Shown here piece by piece: positions 25,674-33,959 of a stretch of 64,000 bases of DNA; position 1 is the first letter of the stretch, and every line of letters starts with the position of its first letter. The position numbers and the translations under genes were made by a program. The stretch comes from SZUA-444 sp965226565 (GTDB lineage Bacteria; Bacillota; Clostridia; Oscillospirales; Ruminococcaceae). The stretch is from the NCBI GenBank assembly GCA_965226565.1, contig CBDDDI010000005.1:372001-436000 (forward strand), given 5' to 3'. The notes under the pieces are model-generated. The model was given only the letters and a program-made list of their open reading frames with translations, searched no databases and had not been told where the DNA came from.

Positions 25674-26216
25674 TTAAACTGTATCCCAATCAAATGCAAA
25701 AGTCATTGTTGCAATTTTAGTGGTTGGCAGTTCTACAACTTGTGGCGCAACTTTAGCATTATATGCAATCGCATATTCTCCACTAGTTGCTATAACACTA
25801 TTTTCAGCAGTAAAACCTGTGAATTTACCTGTTGCAGTATCAAAACTAAATGGTGCTTTTGTTTTTTTACCTAATTCAATAGAAAATTCTTTAGTACCAA
25901 AAGCTTTAGAACTCAAATCATTAGCATAATCTAAAATTGTCCAACCTGCACTAGAATCAGCTACTAATTTAATTTCTGTTATTTTAATAGGTCCAGCACT
26001 ATTATTAGTTATCTTTAAATCTGAAGCCACAGTAACTACATTAGTTGCACTAACATCAATTGGAATTGCAGTAGGAACTGTTACATTAAATTGAACTCCA
26101 GCTACAGTAATATTTACTGGAACATCATTACCAGTCTTACTTGTTGAGGCAAATACTCCAGTTGATAAAACAAATGTTAACATTAAAGCTAAAATTATTG
26201 ATAAAGTTTTTTTCAT
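25674..26216 (-). CDS. Secreted surface protein with a small beta-rich domain
   Basis: A 180-residue exported protein. The ATG at 26216 follows AGAGGTGATTAAT and opens a classical signal peptide (MKKTLSIILALMLTFVLSTG, then VFA) with cleavage after about residue 23. The mature part is Thr/Ala/Val rich, has no Cys and looks all-beta: VNITVAGVQFNVTVP, LKITNNSAGPIKITEIKLV, GWTILDY, and an ending TKIATMTFAFDWDTV. The same pattern forms the C-terminal domain of the beta-helix protein at 27112-28434. No sortase motif is seen. It is likely a cell-surface or extracellular polymer component, function unknown. Confidence 0.75.
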   Translation of the reverse strand: MKKTLSIILALMLTFVLSTGVFASTSKTGNDVPVNITVAGVQFNVTVPTAIPIDVSATNVVTVASDLKITNNSAGPIKITEIKLVADSSAGWTILDYANDLSSKAFGTKEFSIELGKKTKAPFSFDTATGKFTGFTAENSVIATSGEYAIAYNAKVAPQVVELPTTKIATMTFAFDWDTV

Positions 26217-26248
26217 ATTAATCACCTCTAAATTTTGTTGCACAAATC

Positions 26249-26412
26249 CGGCTTATTTATAATACTTTTATACTAAATCAAATTTACTATATCTATACTA
26301 GATAAAACTTGTTAAATTTATACTATATAAAATTTATTATATCTATACTAAATAAAACTTACTATATTTATACTAAATAAAATTTGTGACTGTAATTAAA
26401 TTAAATAAGCCG
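26249..26412. repeat. Inverted repeat enclosing the 25-bp tandem array
   Basis: CGGCTTATTTA at 26249-26259 is repeated inverted as TAAATAAGCCG at 26402-26412, exactly flanking the tandem repeat block. The outer bases (ATC-CGG and CCG-AATCC) also show partial symmetry. It could be the ends of a small inserted element or the stem of a large RNA structure in the spacer between two surface-protein genes. Confidence 0.6.
26267..26391. repeat. Five tandem 25-bp AT-rich repeats
   Basis: Five consecutive units begin T(T/C)TATACTA and continue with ATAAAA(C/A)TT..TATA, e.g. TTTATACTATATAAAATTTA. Odd and even units alternate between a TTTATAC-type and a TCTATAC-type, implying a 50-bp dimer duplication. 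The last unit is degenerate. The array lies directly upstream of the secreted-protein gene at 25674-26216 and inside an 11-bp inverted repeat. The units resemble -10 boxes, so effects on promoter strength through copy number are conceivable. Confidence 0.8.
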
Positions 26413-26425
26413 AATCCGTACTATA

Positions 26426-26451
26426 ATTATTTTGATATTTATCAAAATAAT
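26426..26451. promoter_or_regulatory. Perfect AT-rich palindrome, possible operator
   Basis: ATTATTTTGAT and ATCAAAATAAT form 11-bp perfect arms around ATTT. It lies 24 bases downstream of the 206-residue membrane-anchored gene and just outside the inverted repeat. Without a T-run it is a poor terminator; a protein-binding site is as likely. Confidence 0.4.
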
Positions 26452-26474
26452 ATGCGTAATTTATACACATCTTT

Positions 26475-27095
26475 TTAAGATGTAACTACTAATTTCATTG
26501 GTCCTCTAACCATAGCGACAATTTCTTTTGTTTGTGGATTTAAACCAAATACTTTCACTAAACATTCATGTGTACCTATTGGCAAATTTTCAGCCAATGT
26601 AGCTTGTGCTAAGTATTTTCCTGGCTCAACTATATTTGATTTAAAAATAATTTCACCTGTATCTTTTAATGATATTTCACATACTTGTGACATTTTATTA
26701 TTTTTAGAATTTATAAAATTAGCTACAAATTCTAATGTTCCTTTTCTCAAAACAGGATTTGAATTATATGAAACTGCCATATATCCATCTTTAACCTGTT
26801 GATTTAATTTAGCCTCTATTTCTTCTTTGCTAAGAACATCAACACCATCACCTATCAAAGGTTGACCTTTTCCATTACTATCATCATAACCGCCTCCTAT
26901 AGTTTTTTCTTTATTTAGAGAATTATTTTTATCATTTTCTTTACTTGCAAAAATAGTAATCCAAGCGTTTCCTACTGTTTTTGAAACAGATACACAAACT
27001 GAAGGTAAAAAAGGAACAATAAATGCCAATAAAAGAAGTAATATTAATATAATCCATCTTTTTTTATTGGATTTTTCATCACATTTATTTTTCAT
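26475..27095 (-). CDS. Membrane-anchored extracellular protein of a surface-protein locus
   Basis: A 206-residue protein. Basic N-terminus (KNKCDEKSNKKRW), then one hydrophobic anchor (IILILLLLLAFIVPFLPSVC) and a polar linker with KENDKNNSLNKEKTIGGG. A beta-rich ectodomain runs from about residue 90: EEIEAKLNQQVKDGYMAVSY, GTLEFVANFINSKNN, SLKDTGEIIFKSNIVEPG, LPIGTHECLVKVF. I recall this ectodomain pattern from Clostridia surface loci but cannot name a domain. It starts 17 bases after the beta-helix gene and is followed by the small secreted protein, so the three genes look like one surface structure locus. Confidence 0.75.
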   Translation of the reverse strand: MKNKCDEKSNKKRWIILILLLLLAFIVPFLPSVCVSVSKTVGNAWITIFASKENDKNNSLNKEKTIGGGYDDSNGKGQPLIGDGVDVLSKEEIEAKLNQQVKDGYMAVSYNSNPVLRKGTLEFVANFINSKNNKMSQVCEISLKDTGEIIFKSNIVEPGKYLAQATLAENLPIGTHECLVKVFGLNPQTKEIVAMVRGPMKLVVTS

Positions 27096-27111
27096 AAAAA
27101 ACCTCCAACTC

Positions 27112-28434
27112 TTACTCTACAAACAAAAAGTTAAACTGTACTCTTGCAATTTGTGTATTAAATGGTTGAGAATCAGAATTTGATTGTGGAGCAATGTTTA
27201 TTTTATAAACAATTTCAGATGTACCTCCATTAGAAGTTATTATACTTGAACTTAAATCAGTTCCACTTATAAATTCTCCATTATATAAAACAGAATTACC
27301 ATCAAACTCAAAATTAAATACTTTTGAATTCACTTTTGCTTCTTTTAAATCACTTAATATACTCCAACTATTTTCAAAATAAACTACTACACTAGAAATT
27401 TTTATATCACGATCTCCATCATTTTTTATAATAAAATTAGGACTAACTGAAACATTATTTTCATCTATATTTGCTTTAAAATCTTCGCCAAATGTGACAT
27501 ATTGTTCTACATATTCTTCTATCGTTAATGAAGCTTCTTCAGATCTTATATACTTATAACTTGAATTTGTTCCACTACTAATAAGACTATTTATACTACT
27601 TTTATTATTTCCACCAAAAACTTCACAACCTTGATTTATTGTAATAGTTTTAGTTACAGCCTTAACACTATTTGTGATACCTTTTCCAATAGATATTGTA
27701 ACATTTCCTCCTATTATAGCATTTCCAACTATACCTGAAGCTGCACTTCCAGAAGCATCATCTCCACCACTGCCTCCAATAACAGTAGCTTCATCAATAA
27801 CGGTTACATTTCCTGTTATAGCTTCTTTACCATCACCAGCATTATACCAAGCATCTCTAGCTCCGCCTTTTCCTCCAACGATTTTTGAATTACCAGAAAC
27901 AGTTAAACTACCTGAAGAAACAGATATTGCACTCTCACCTGGATCTCCTACATAATGGCTACCGTCTTTTCCTTTTCCTCCAACTATTTCTGCATATCCA
28001 CTTATAACACAATTTCCACCATTTACAATAATAGCCTTTTTTGCATATTTAATTTCAGAACTGCCCCATAAACCAGTTCCATATCCACCATCTCCACCTT
28101 TAATCTTACTTCCTGATTTACCTATTATAGTCAAATTTGTACCATTTCCAATTTTTAATATTAATACACCTAAATCACCTAAAACTCTTTTACCATTTAA
28201 ATCAAGTGTAACATCGCCAAGATTATTTAAAATTATAGTTTCTTCAATTGTGACATTGCCATTCATAGTAATTGTATTTCCATCTACACTAGCGTTTTTC
28301 AAAGCATTTTTGAAACTTGTTACACTATTTACATTTGCAGCATTTGCAAATAAAAAATCACCAGATATATTTAAAGAAAATAACATTATAACAGCAAGAC
28401 TTAGAATTTTATATATGTTTTTTTTAAAATTCAT
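27112..28434 (-). CDS. Secreted beta-helix (pectate-lyase-like fold) surface protein
   Basis: Start ATG at 28434 follows GGAGAAGGTGG; it opens a signal peptide (MNFKKNIYKILSLAVIMLFS and on to ANA) of about 32 residues. Residues 45-290 form glycine-rich right-handed beta-helix-like repeats with recurring VSGNSKIVGGKGG-type turns. From about residue 305 a beta domain reads FIIKNDGDRDIKISSVVVYF, SWSILSD, YKINIAPQSN and TQIARVQFNF. This domain matches the pattern of the small secreted protein at 25674-26216. No LPxTG or transmembrane anchor is visible. It is probably an adhesin or surface-layer component. Confidence 0.8.
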   Translation of the reverse strand: MNFKKNIYKILSLAVIMLFSLNISGDFLFANAANVNSVTSFKNALKNASVDGNTITMNGNVTIEETIILNNLGDVTLDLNGKRVLGDLGVLILKIGNGTNLTIIGKSGSKIKGGDGGYGTGLWGSSEIKYAKKAIIVNGGNCVISGYAEIVGGKGKDGSHYVGDPGESAISVSSGSLTVSGNSKIVGGKGGARDAWYNAGDGKEAITGNVTVIDEATVIGGSGGDDASGSAASGIVGNAIIGGNVTISIGKGITNSVKAVTKTITINQGCEVFGGNNKSSINSLISSGTNSSYKYIRSEEASLTIEEYVEQYVTFGEDFKANIDENNVSVSPNFIIKNDGDRDIKISSVVVYFENSWSILSDLKEAKVNSKVFNFEFDGNSVLYNGEFISGTDLSSSIITSNGGTSEIVYKINIAPQSNSDSQPFNTQIARVQFNFLFVE

Positions 28435-28665
28435 AATCCCACCTTCTCCAAATCTTAAATCAATTATCACTTTCTTTTTTTATTATCTTTCCTTAAACAT
28501 ATATTATCACAAATTTGTATACATTTCAATACAATTTGACATATTTTATTCAACTTTGTTATTAATTTATGTATATTTATTATAAAAAAGAGCAATTTTA
28601 CACTTTTTTTGTACAAATTTTTGTAAATTCAGTCTAATCCTGTAAAAAATAGATATTAAATAAAA

Positions 28666-28698
28666 ATAATCCTTTACGAAACAAACGTAAAGGATTAT
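28666..28698 (-). terminator. Rho-independent terminator after citrate synthase
   Basis: ATAATCCTTTACG and CGTAAAGGATTAT form a perfect 13-bp stem around a 7-base loop; on the minus strand it is followed by TTTTTATTTAA. It ends the citrate synthase transcript. Confidence 0.85.
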
Positions 28699-28712
28699 AA
28701 AATAAACATTAA

Positions 28713-30065
28713 TTATCTTTTATCAATAGGAACATATTCTCTCATTTTTGCAACAGATTTATATGCTGGACGAATAATTCTCTTTCCATTGATTTTTTCT
28801 TCAAATCTATGTGCACACCATCCTGCTATTCTTGAAACAGCGAACAAAGGTGTAAATAACTCTACTGGAATATTAAGCATTTTATAAACAAGGCCTGAAT
28901 ACATATCAACATTTGCGCAAACAGTCTTCACATCGCCTTTTTTCTCTGCAAAAAGTTCAGGTGTTAACTTTTCTATAGTCTCAATTAATTCAAATTCAGC
29001 TTCATATTCAGATCCCATTGCCATTTTTTTAGCATATTTTTTAAGTATAACTGCTCTTGGATCAGATACTGTATAAACTGCATGGCCCATACCATATATA
29101 AGTCCTGATTTATCAGCTGCTTCCTTATTTAATATCTTTCTTAAATAATTAGCAACTTCATTTTCATCATCCCAATTAGATACGTTTTCTTTAACATACT
29201 CTAACATTTCCATTACTTTAATATTTGCTCCACCATGTTTAGGTCCTTTTAAAGATCCTATTGCTGCAGCATATGCTGAATAAGCATCTGTTCCTGATGA
29301 TGTTAAAACTCTACATGTAAATGTTGAATTATTTCCTCCTCCATGTTCAGCATGAAGCATTAATAATAAATCAAGCAAATGAGCTTCTTCTTGTGTATAT
29401 TCTCTATCACATCTTAATGCAGATAATATTGATTCTGCTATACTTTCACTTTTATCTATTTGATGTAAAAATAGTGATTCTCTATCATAATATCTTTTCT
29501 TTACTTGATAAGCATCAACCATAATAACTGGCAATCTTGAAATAATTTCAATAGCAATTTGCATTTCATTTTCAGCTGTTATATTCTCAGGATGATCATT
29601 ATATGAATACAATGCAAGAACTGATCTTGATAATTTATTCATTATGTTTTTAGAAGGTGCTTTTAATATCATATCTTCAAAAAAAGTAGGTGGTAATTCT
29701 CTAGATTCAGCTAAAATTTTCCTAAACTGACCAAGTGAATTTTTATCAGGAAGAGTTCCCATCAAAAGTAAGTACACTATTTCTTCATAACCAAATCTTT
29801 TTTCATTTTGAACATTGGTAATAAGATCGTCTATATTATATCCACGATATATTAATTCTCCAGGAATCGCTTGTTTCTCGCCTTCATTTACTATATAACC
29901 ATGAACATTGCATATATTTGTAAGTCCTGCCATTACTCCCGTTCCGTCTGCATTTCTCAGACCTCTTTTGACATTATATTTATCATAAAGTGCAGGATTC
30001 GTGTTATTATTTTTAACAAATTGCTTATAAAGTTCTGTTCTAACTTCTTTATTCTTAATATCCAA
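28713..30065 (-). CDS. gltA: Citrate synthase
   Basis: A 450-residue citrate synthase condensing acetyl-CoA with oxaloacetate. LRNADGTGVMAGLTNICNV opens the N-terminal domain. The catalytic histidines are in GPKHGGANIKV and YGMGHAVYTVSDPRA, and the catalytic Asp in CANVDMYSGLVYKML. The ending VPIDKR with an upstream YxxIxxR-type motif is usual. It is monocistronic, with its own terminator. Relatives may also accept propionyl-CoA. No aconitase or isocitrate dehydrogenase is adjacent. Confidence 0.95.
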   Translation of the reverse strand: MDIKNKEVRTELYKQFVKNNNTNPALYDKYNVKRGLRNADGTGVMAGLTNICNVHGYIVNEGEKQAIPGELIYRGYNIDDLITNVQNEKRFGYEEIVYLLLMGTLPDKNSLGQFRKILAESRELPPTFFEDMILKAPSKNIMNKLSRSVLALYSYNDHPENITAENEMQIAIEIISRLPVIMVDAYQVKKRYYDRESLFLHQIDKSESIAESILSALRCDREYTQEEAHLLDLLLMLHAEHGGGNNSTFTCRVLTSSGTDAYSAYAAAIGSLKGPKHGGANIKVMEMLEYVKENVSNWDDENEVANYLRKILNKEAADKSGLIYGMGHAVYTVSDPRAVILKKYAKKMAMGSEYEAEFELIETIEKLTPELFAEKKGDVKTVCANVDMYSGLVYKMLNIPVELFTPLFAVSRIAGWCAHRFEEKINGKRIIRPAYKSVAKMREYVPIDKR

Positions 30066-30235
30066 TTACTATCATCTCCTTCTATCCTTATAATTTTAAA
30101 CGAATTTAGCCATTTTGTCAAGTTACACTTATACATATGCAACATATAAGTAATATTTTTTGCTCTATTTACATATTGTTTTATAGTGAAATTAAAAAAA
30201 ATAAATATGCAAGTTTAAAAAGGAAGTGTTGCAAA

Positions 30236-31219
30236 ATGAAGAATTTTATAAGCCTTATTTTATGTTTTGGATTGTTATTAATTTTGATTCCTTCTTTAGC
30301 ATTAACTAAATCTAAATCTAACAACTCTACACATATTATTAGTACAACCAATTCAAATTTTCATGCTCCAAAAAAGTACAAGTTCCTAATAGAAAAAACA
30401 GGTGAAATAATAGAAGTTCCTTTAAAAGATTATCTTATTGGATCTGTATTTGCTCAATTACCAGCTGATTTTGAAAAAGAAGCTATAAAAGCTCAAATTT
30501 TAATTGCTCATACATATATTCTTAAACAACATCTTATGCAAAAAGAAAATCCTTCACCAAATCTAAAAGGTGCAGATTTTTCTGATAATTCTGCAAAATG
30601 CTATGCTTGGTATAATAAAGCTCAAGCAAAAAAATTATATGGTAATAAATTTGATGAGAAACTTTCAAAAATATCTAAAATAGTTGATGAAGTTATAGAT
30701 TACGTTATTACTTATGATGATAAATTAATTTTAACAGCCTTTCATTCAATCTCTAGTGGAATAACTGATTCTGCAAAAGATGTTTGGAAAGATAATATTC
30801 CATATTTACAATCAACTCAAAGTGTTTGGGATCAATCAGAATCTGAATTCTCAGAAACCAAAGAATTCACAACAGATGAACTAAAAGCAAGACTTATAAC
30901 AAATATTGATAATGTTACATTAAAAGACGACACATCAAATTGGATAAAAATTAAAGAAACCACAAACACTGGAACTGTATTAAAATTAGATATTGGTAAT
31001 AAAGAAATTACAGGTGAAGAACTAAGCAATATTTTATCACTACGTTCATCATGTTTTGATATAAGTTATAAAGATAATAAGTTCTTTATAACAACAAAAG
31101 GTATTGGACATAATGTTGGTTTATCACAATATGGAGCAAACACTTTAGCTAAACAAGGTAAAAACTTTGAAAACATATTAAAATATTATTATAAAAATAT
31201 AGAAATAACAAAAGTATAA
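30236..31219 (+). CDS. SpoIID/LytB domain protein
   Basis: A 327-residue exported protein. I choose the ATG at 30236, preceded by AAGGAAG, because it opens a signal anchor (MKNFISLILCFGLLLILIPS). The SpoIID domain starts with EVPLKDYLIGSVFAQLPADF and contains EAIKAQILIAHTYIL, the Cys/His region around GADFSDNSAKCYAWY and the terminal GIGHNVGLSQYGANTLAKQG motif. SpoIID is a lytic transglycosylase acting on stem-peptide-free glycan during spore engulfment; LytB-type members modify autolysins. No SpoIIQ-like partner is nearby, so sporulation-specific function is inferred only from the family. Confidence 0.88.
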   Translation: MKNFISLILCFGLLLILIPSLALTKSKSNNSTHIISTTNSNFHAPKKYKFLIEKTGEIIEVPLKDYLIGSVFAQLPADFEKEAIKAQILIAHTYILKQHLMQKENPSPNLKGADFSDNSAKCYAWYNKAQAKKLYGNKFDEKLSKISKIVDEVIDYVITYDDKLILTAFHSISSGITDSAKDVWKDNIPYLQSTQSVWDQSESEFSETKEFTTDELKARLITNIDNVTLKDDTSNWIKIKETTNTGTVLKLDIGNKEITGEELSNILSLRSSCFDISYKDNKFFITTKGIGHNVGLSQYGANTLAKQGKNFENILKYYYKNIEITKV

Positions 31220-31226
31220 ATAAATT

Positions 31227-31259
31227 AAGAAGCTTTTAAAAATAAAAGCTTCTTTTTTG
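31227..31259 (+). terminator. Rho-independent terminator after the SpoIID gene
   Basis: AAGAAGCTTTT pairs with AAAAGCTTCTT around a short A-rich loop and runs into TTTTG. Confidence 0.85.
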
Positions 31260-31262
31260 TAT

Positions 31263-31296
31263 AAAAAAATCTCTCACACAAAAAGTATGAGAGAGT
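31263..31296 (-). terminator. Rho-independent terminator after the DUF711 gene
   Basis: On the minus strand CTCTCTCA and TGTGAGAG form the stem, followed by ATTTTTTT. It ends the ACT-DUF711 operon and sits back to back with the SpoIID terminator. Confidence 0.8.
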
Positions 31297-31303
31297 AAAA
31301 TTA

Positions 31304-32659
31304 TTAGTTTTTAAGGCTATGTAGTGGAGCCGGAATTTGTCCACCACGATTGATAAATTTAGATGGAGAATTGTAATTTATTTTCATTACAGGTCCACAT
31401 CCAAACAAACCTCCCCAATCAAGTTCATCTCCAATATCCTTACCTATAGCAGGAACAACTCTTACTGCTGTTGTTTTAGTATTAACCATTCCAATTGCAG
31501 CCTCATCAGCAATAATAGCAGCAATTGTATCAGGAGAAATATCTCCAGGAACAACAATCATATCAAGTCCAACAGAACAAACAGCTGTCATTGCTTCTAA
31601 TTTTTCAATAAGCAAACAACCACTTTTAGCAGCATCAATCATACCAGCATCTTCAGAAACAGGAATAAATGCACCAGAAAGACCACCTATTCTTGAACAA
31701 GCCATAACTCCGCCTTTTTTAACAGCATCATTAAGCATAGCAAGTGTAGCAGTTGTTCCATGAGTTCCGCATTGCTCCAGACCAATTTCTTCAAGGATAT
31801 GAGCCACACTATCACCTACAGCAGGTGTTGGTGCAAGAGACAAATCAACAATACCAAATGGAACGCCTAGACGTTCTGAAGCAGTAACACCAACAAGTTG
31901 ACCAACTCTTGTAATCTTATAAGATGTCTTTTTAATAATATTCGCAATTTCAGTAATATCAGCATCTGGATATTTTGCTAAAGCAGCACGTACAACTCCA
32001 GGACCAGAAACTCCAACATTAATCATACAATCTGGTTCTCCAACGCCATGAAAAGCTCCAGCCATAAATGGATTATCTTCAACAGCATTACAAAACACAA
32101 CCAATTTAGCTGCTCCAAAACATGCTTTATCAACAGTTACTTCAGCACATTCCTTAACAATTTGGCCCATTAATTTACAAGCATCAAGATTAATACCTGT
32201 TTTTGTTGAACCAATATTTACTGAAGAACAAACTCTTTCAGTTTTACTCAAAGCTTCTGGAATTGATTTTATAAGCTCCATGTCACCTGCAGAAAAACCT
32301 TTTTGAACTAATGCAGAATAACCACCTATAAGATCAACGCCAACAGCTTTTGCTGCAGCATCCATAGTTAAAGCAAATTTAACAGGACTACATTTACATG
32401 CTGCAGATATTATTGCAATTGGAGTTACAGAGATTCTTTTATTAATAATAGGAATACCAAATTCCTTTTCAAGATCTTCTCCAACTTTAACAAGGTCTTT
32501 TGCTTTAGTAGTAATTTTATCATAAACTTTAGCACAAGCTTTATCAATATCACTATCAATACAATCTAAAAGCGAAATACCCATCGTTATAGTTCTAATG
32601 TCAAGACATTCATCTTGAATCATTCTTACAGTTTCTAGTATATCATAAACGTTTAACAT
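31304..32659 (-). CDS. DUF711 (UPF0210) family protein
   Basis: A 451-residue cytosolic protein of the PFL-like DUF711 family. Characteristic stretches are ISVTPIAIISAACK, FMAGAFHGVGEPDCMINVGV, GVVRAALAKYPDADI, GVPFGIVDLSLAPTPAVGDSVA and CSRIGGLSGAFIPVSEDAGM. The family has a glycyl-radical-enzyme-like barrel in structural classification, but no biochemical function is agreed. It is nearly always preceded by a small ACT-domain protein, as here (23 bases upstream), which hints at amino-acid or small-ligand control. Confidence 0.93.
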   Translation of the reverse strand: MLNVYDILETVRMIQDECLDIRTITMGISLLDCIDSDIDKACAKVYDKITTKAKDLVKVGEDLEKEFGIPIINKRISVTPIAIISAACKCSPVKFALTMDAAAKAVGVDLIGGYSALVQKGFSAGDMELIKSIPEALSKTERVCSSVNIGSTKTGINLDACKLMGQIVKECAEVTVDKACFGAAKLVVFCNAVEDNPFMAGAFHGVGEPDCMINVGVSGPGVVRAALAKYPDADITEIANIIKKTSYKITRVGQLVGVTASERLGVPFGIVDLSLAPTPAVGDSVAHILEEIGLEQCGTHGTTATLAMLNDAVKKGGVMACSRIGGLSGAFIPVSEDAGMIDAAKSGCLLIEKLEAMTAVCSVGLDMIVVPGDISPDTIAAIIADEAAIGMVNTKTTAVRVVPAIGKDIGDELDWGGLFGCGPVMKINYNSPSKFINRGGQIPAPLHSLKN

Positions 32660-32682
32660 GATTTCCTCCAGCTTATGTTTAA

Positions 32683-32952
32683 TTAAATTCTATGCATAGA
32701 GTTGAAAATATCCTCATGCATTACGTGTATAGAAAGACCTTGTTTTTCACCTAAAGCCTTCATTTTATCACTAAGTTCAGTAAAGCTGGTATCAAGCTTT
32801 GATATATCAATTAGCATAATCATAGCAAACATATCTTGCAAAACTGATTGTGTAACCTCTGTTACATTTGCATTATGGTCAAAGCATATTTTGCTGACTT
32901 TTGATAAAATGCCAACTGTGTCTTTGCCGATAACTGTTAATACTGCTCTCAT
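32683..32952 (-). CDS. ACT domain protein (UPF0237)
   Basis: An 89-residue protein consisting of one ACT ligand-binding domain: AVLTVIGKDTVGILSKVSKI followed by NANVTEVTQSVLQDMFAMIM. The GKDxxGI turn is the usual ligand-site loop. It is the first gene of the ACT-DUF711 operon, transcribed from the minus member of a divergent promoter pair at 33041-33083. It probably binds an amino acid or similar ligand and regulates its partner; that is inference from the conserved pairing. Confidence 0.93.
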   Translation of the reverse strand: MRAVLTVIGKDTVGILSKVSKICFDHNANVTEVTQSVLQDMFAMIMLIDISKLDTSFTELSDKMKALGEKQGLSIHVMHEDIFNSMHRI

Positions 32953-33040
32953 ATTACATCCTCCTAAAAAATAACTTCTTTAATCATATCACATTTTACA
33001 CTAAATTTAAACTACTTTTTGTTACAATTTTACAAACCTT

Positions 33041-33083
33041 ATTATACCATATTATGTTCAAAGTAGATATTATGTGGTATAAT
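33041..33083. promoter_or_regulatory. Divergent extended -10 promoters
   Basis: TGGTATAAT is present on the plus strand (33075-33083) and, inverted, on the minus strand (ATTATACCA, 33041-33049). Each has the extended TGn element, so one drives the PHP gene and the other the ACT-DUF711 operon. The arms extend to TATTATACCAyAT, forming an imperfect dyad that could also be bound by a regulator. No good -35 boxes are seen. Confidence 0.6.
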
Positions 33084-33119
33084 ATTATTTTAAAAAAACA
33101 TAAAGCAGGAGGAATTATT

Positions 33120-33956
33120 ATGACTATATTTGATTGTCATTCTCATTCAAAAAATTCACCAGATGCAAATCATTCAGTTATAGATATGTGCAAAAGTGCA
33201 ATAGAAAAAGGAGTTTCTGTTTACACTATAACAGACCATGTTGAATGTTATAGTGATTTTTGGATTCAAGAAGATCCAAAAAAGACAGAGAAAATTCAAT
33301 TTAAAGATATATTCGAAAATTCTCTTTCAGATATTGAAAAAGCAAAAAAGATTTTTGATGGAAAAATAAAATTATTAACAGGCATTGAGCTTGGAGAACC
33401 TTGTCAAAGAATAAAAGTAGCTGAAGAATATTTAAAAGATGAACGTTTAGATTTTGTAATAGCATCAACTCACCAAATAAGAAACTACGAAGACTTTTAT
33501 TTTCTAGATTATTCAAAAGAAAATATAAAATATCTTTTAGATACTTATTTTGATGAAGTTTTAGAAATTGCGAAATGGAATAAATTTGACGTTATTGGAC
33601 ATCTAACATATTTTTTAAGATATATGACTGGAGAACAAGGTATTAATGTTAATTTAAATCCTTATGAAGAAATTATTAGAGAGATTTTTAAAACTCTTGC
33701 ATACAATGGCAAAGGTATTGAAATAAACACCTCTGGATACAGACAAAAGTTTGGAGATTTCTTTCCTAGTCAAGAATATGTGAAAATGTTTAAAGAATGT
33801 GGTGGAGAAATTATTACAGTTGGTTCCGATTCTCACCATGTTGATGATGTTGCAAAAGGAATAAAAGAAGCCTTAGAAATGGCAAAATCATCAGGTTTTA
33901 ATTATGTCACATACTTTGAAAAAAGAAAGCCTATTATTAATAAAATTGATATATAA
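33120..33956 (+). CDS. PHP-domain phosphoesterase (histidinol-phosphatase HisK-like)
   Basis: A 278-residue PHP metallophosphatase. The ATG at 33120 has AGGAGGA ideally placed, so the longer upstream frame is not used. Metal-binding motifs are FDCHSHSKNSPDA near the N-terminus, YTITDHVE near residue 37, a central TGIELGE, ASTHQ and a terminal GSDSHHVDDVAKG. HisK-type PHP enzymes hydrolyse L-histidinol phosphate. No other histidine genes are nearby, so a different phosphate ester is possible. Confidence 0.88.
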   Translation: MTIFDCHSHSKNSPDANHSVIDMCKSAIEKGVSVYTITDHVECYSDFWIQEDPKKTEKIQFKDIFENSLSDIEKAKKIFDGKIKLLTGIELGEPCQRIKVAEEYLKDERLDFVIASTHQIRNYEDFYFLDYSKENIKYLLDTYFDEVLEIAKWNKFDVIGHLTYFLRYMTGEQGINVNLNPYEEIIREIFKTLAYNGKGIEINTSGYRQKFGDFFPSQEYVKMFKECGGEIITVGSDSHHVDDVAKGIKEALEMAKSSGFNYVTYFEKRKPIINKIDI

Positions 33957-33959
33957 ATA

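Noticed and set aside
26267..26391. Possible CRISPR or iteron origin
   Set aside because: The 25-bp units are directly abutting with no spacers, and there is no replication gene next to them.
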